Shown here in pieces: positions 61,789 to 64,000 of a DNA stretch of 64,000 nt (position 1 is its first letter; each line of letters begins with the position of its first letter). Source of the DNA: DATKHR01 sp036557365 (GTDB lineage: Bacteria > Acidobacteriota > Vicinamibacteria > Vicinamibacterales > CAVVIG01); contig DATBHR010000043.1 in assembly GCA_036557365.1 (NCBI GenBank), positions 32,332 through 96,331 on the forward strand, read 5' to 3'. The position numbers and the translations under genes were made by a program. The notes beneath the pieces are model-generated. The model saw only the letters and a program-made list of their open reading frames with translations. It searched no databases and was not told the origin of the DNA.

Positions 61789-63363
61789 TCAGTGGCGCGG
61801 AAGCGTGATGTGCACTTCGGCGCCGAAGAGCATCGTGCGGTCGTTGTCGACGGCGGCCCACTGCAGCAGCGTCGCGAGGCTCGGGTCGACGCGGTGATTG
61901 AACACGGTCGTACCGTTCGCGACGACGACGATCGGCTTCGCGAAGTCGAACTGATCGGGCGAGACCAGAAGCGTGAACGCCGTGACGCCGTGCGTCTTTG
62001 CGGTCACCGTGTTGCCCGTGCGGCTGATGTCGACGCGGCCTGATGGCTGACCGCGCGGGAACATCTCGTGCGGCGGGTCGTTCACCGACTTCGGATTGAA
62101 GGTGCCGCTCAGCTCGACCGGCGCGTTGTCGCGCGCGACGAGGAGCGTCATCGCCGTCCCCGGCTTCACGCGCTCGAAGAGCTCCTCGATGTCAATCGAC
62201 ACGTGCACCGATTCGTCGTTGACGCGCACGAGCGCGTCGCCGACCTTGAGACCGAACTGCTCCGCGTTCGATCCGGGGACGACGGCATTCACACGGTTGC
62301 CGATGCTGCGGACGCCGAATTCGAGACGCGGCGCCGACGCGACGAGATTCGGGTCGTCGAGAATCTGTTCGCCGCGCGCGGCACCCAGCGCATCGACCAC
62401 GAGCCAATGCGCGCGGTTGAAGATCTTCGTGTCCGCGGTTTCCCACGTCAGGCGATCCGGCAGCGGGCGACGCGGGTGCGCGCGCACGAAGTCTTCGAAC
62501 CGAGGCTTGACGCGGGGCCACCACTGCGTGTTGTGCCCGGCGCCGGCCTGCGGCCAGTATTCGAGCGACATTCCGATCGCGCGATAGTGCGCCACCGCCG
62601 GCTCGACGAGCGCGATCGGATAGAGCGGATCCCGCTCGCCGTTGACGATGAAGAACGGTTTGTCGCGCAGATTTCCAGGAAACAACGGACCATCGACGTC
62701 CAGGTCCGGCGCCGCGAGCACGCCCCAGAACCCGTTCAACGGCAGAAACGCCGCGAACGCCGTCGTGTCGCGCATCGCGGTGTAATACGTGCCGGTTCCG
62801 CCATCCGAGACGCCGGATAGCACGACGTGGTTCTCGTCGACGTTGTAGCGCCGCTTGACCTGATCGAGGATGTCGCGCAGGTTGAGCAACTGATCGCTGC
62901 TCCACCACGGCGCCTGGTCCCAGGCAAACGGCACGATGTAGAACTGCGGCTCGTCGCCCTCGAGCGCGCCGATGCCGCCGGCGTTCGGCGGCGGCGTACT
63001 GTCGCGCCGCATGCCGACGCCGCCGTGCAGCTGAATGCGAACTCGGTACCGGTGCGTCGGATCGTAGCCGTCCGGAACCGTGACCGCGAAATGATGCTCG
63101 ATGCCGTCCGACGTTCGGTTCGTCAGCCTGACGATACCGGCGGGCGCGGAGCCGTAGACTCGGCCTTCGCGCAAGCGACGGTAAGCTGCGTCGAACGAGA
63201 CGCCGCTGCCGACGATCTCGGCCGCTCGCGCCCCGGCTTCCTTCGCATCACCCGCCGTCAGAAACCGGCTCAGCGCATCGTCGGCGCGAATTTGCGGGGT
63301 CGCGGCAGTCGCCAGCAGGACGGCGACGACGGCGACACCAGCGGCCCACTCACGTCTCGTCAT
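61789..63363 (-). CDS. Exported alpha/beta hydrolase (esterase/PHB-depolymerase-like) with PDZ domain
   Basis: 524 residues from the ATG at 63363, chosen because it opens a signal peptide (REWAAGVAVVAVLLATAATP); the frame extends upstream without a signal. After a short helical part comes an alpha/beta hydrolase: HHFAVTVPDGYDPTHRYRVR, the nucleophile elbow VVLSGVSDGGTGTYYTAMRD (G-V-S-D-G), FFIVNGERDPLYP with the likely acid, and a catalytic His in GAGHNTQWWPRVKP. A PDZ-like domain follows (FGVRSIGNRVNAVVPGSNAE; GLKVGDALVRVNDESVHVSI), then a small beta tail. It is a likely periplasmic esterase or peptidase. It is divergent from the metal-binding gene with 34 bases between starts. Confidence 0.83.
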   Translation of the reverse strand: MTRREWAAGVAVVAVLLATAATPQIRADDALSRFLTAGDAKEAGARAAEIVGSGVSFDAAYRRLREGRVYGSAPAGIVRLTNRTSDGIEHHFAVTVPDGYDPTHRYRVRIQLHGGVGMRRDSTPPPNAGGIGALEGDEPQFYIVPFAWDQAPWWSSDQLLNLRDILDQVKRRYNVDENHVVLSGVSDGGTGTYYTAMRDTTAFAAFLPLNGFWGVLAAPDLDVDGPLFPGNLRDKPFFIVNGERDPLYPIALVEPAVAHYRAIGMSLEYWPQAGAGHNTQWWPRVKPRFEDFVRAHPRRPLPDRLTWETADTKIFNRAHWLVVDALGAARGEQILDDPNLVASAPRLEFGVRSIGNRVNAVVPGSNAEQFGLKVGDALVRVNDESVHVSIDIEELFERVKPGTAMTLLVARDNAPVELSGTFNPKSVNDPPHEMFPRGQPSGRVDISRTGNTVTAKTHGVTAFTLLVSPDQFDFAKPIVVVANGTTVFNHRVDPSLATLLQWAAVDNDRTMLFGAEVHITLPRH

Positions 63364-63397
63364 GACCTGCGCGAATGTATAACATAGAGAGGAAGTT

Positions 63398-64000
63398 ATG
63401 AGGCGCGTCGCGATTCTCTGCGGTCTGCTCGCGGTCGCGTTGGCGACACGGCCGGTTACCGCCCGACAGTCCTCGAAACCCGCCGCGACGGAACAGCTCC
63501 CTCCCCTGTCGTACGTCTGCATCATGCCGGGCGACGAGGATGTCATCGAAGACAAGCCGGGCAAGTGCCGCAAGTGCGGAATGGATCTGCACGCAATCCG
63601 TCTCGACACCGTATGGGCGTGCCTGAACAATACGTCGATCGTCAGGGACAAGCCCGGCAAGTGTCCGACCGACGGCCGTCCGCTCGTGCAGATGACGATG
63701 GCGGTGTCGTGGACATGCGCAGCCACTCCCGACGCGCAGCCATCGCTGACACCCGGCCCGTGTCCGGACGGCACGCCGATGAAGCGTCAGTACACGCCAC
63801 GGCCGCACGGCAACCACAATCCGCAGCACGGCGGCGGATTCTTCATGGCGCCGGACAACTGGCATCACCTGGAAGGCGCGTACTTCCCTCCGGGTGTGTT
63901 CCGCCTCTATCTCTACGACGACTTCACGCGTCCCTTGCCGCTGGATCAGGTTCGCGCCGCATCCGCACGTGTGACCGTCACGAAGGACGGCAAGGAATAT
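63398..64000 (+). CDS. Exported protein with heavy-metal-binding-type Cys motifs, 3' truncated by window edge
   Basis: The frame runs from the ATG at 63398 (AGAGGAAG just upstream) to the last base, 201 codons with no stop. It begins with a signal peptide (VAILCGLLAVALATRPVTA). A motif of the HMBD/YHS-like kind follows: YVCIMPGDEDVIEDKPGKCR then KCGMDLHAI, repeated in weaker form as WACLNNTSIVRDKPGKCPTD. This is the PGKCxxCGM pattern of small domains in copper/zinc efflux proteins. A His/Asn-rich stretch (HGNHNPQHGGGFFMAPDNWH) and a beta part (YFPPGVFRLYLYDDFTRPLP) follow. Metal binding is probable; the overall function is not clear. Confidence 0.8.
   Translation, partial: MRRVAILCGLLAVALATRPVTARQSSKPAATEQLPPLSYVCIMPGDEDVIEDKPGKCRKCGMDLHAIRLDTVWACLNNTSIVRDKPGKCPTDGRPLVQMTMAVSWTCAATPDAQPSLTPGPCPDGTPMKRQYTPRPHGNHNPQHGGGFFMAPDNWHHLEGAYFPPGVFRLYLYDDFTRPLPLDQVRAASARVTVTKDGKEY

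Overview
The window is about 64 kb of high-GC DNA with dense coding on both strands, no tRNA or rRNA genes that I could see, no phage and no transposase. Its gene content suggests an environmental Acidobacteriota, probably of the Vicinamibacteria type. The pointers are an Oar-like TonB receptor with an N-terminal carboxypeptidase-regulatory domain, sulfatase-TPR fusions, a giant BNR/VPS10-like protein, a TIGR02999-type ECF sigma factor, a PQQ-like propeller, PEGA and PGPGW proteins, an alternative complex III, and degraded ADOP-type ABC permease sequence. This is inferred from family content only. Promoters that can be read follow TTGACA-N17-TAGAAT-like rules.

Layout. 1-6.2 kb: the end of a TPR membrane protein, then two overlapping sulfatase-fold/TPR proteins. 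6.2-9.2 kb: a TonB receptor with its own promoter. 9.2-26 kb: an amine-catabolism island. It holds three Tat-exported spermidine-dehydrogenase-like flavoproteins; a five-gene minus-strand operon (GABA-type aminotransferase, GNAT-aminotransferase fusion, amidohydrolase, APC permease, third flavoprotein); a divergent MerR-XRE-cupin regulator; an orphan quinohemoprotein amine dehydrogenase alpha subunit; and a cytochrome c/copper-monooxygenase-like protein. A shared 18-bp element lies upstream of the divergent flavoproteins, the aminotransferase operon and the amine dehydrogenase gene. 26-31 kb: glycerol genes glpK-glpD behind a Tat-exported amidohydrolase. 31-41.4 kb: the BNR protein, a TonB-domain lipoprotein, an ECF42/YCII sigma module with a candidate autoregulated promoter, a second ECF sigma factor, and PQQ-like, PGPGW and PEGA proteins. 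41.4-45.3 kb: a compositionally odd block, a cupredoxin lipoprotein, a DUF4159 protein and a TIGR00300 (ornithine cyclodeaminase-like) enzyme. 45.3-51.1 kb: an alternative complex III operon with the ActB subunit split in two. 51.3-57 kb: an exported HNH-motif protein, a truncated ABC permease embedded in short repeats, a TRAP transporter and small secreted beta proteins. 57-64 kb: glutamate synthase large subunit, a 9-bp G-rich tandem repeat, a PDZ-containing alpha/beta hydrolase, and a metal-binding-domain protein that runs off the end.

How it may work together (inference): amines would be oxidised outside the cytoplasmic membrane by the flavoproteins and possibly the haem/quinone dehydrogenase. 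Products would enter through the APC carrier and be transaminated by the class III aminotransferases. Electrons could reach the quinone pool and the ACIII cytochromes, and GltB would recycle the glutamate nitrogen. The MerR-XRE-cupin protein is the natural candidate regulator of the shared element.
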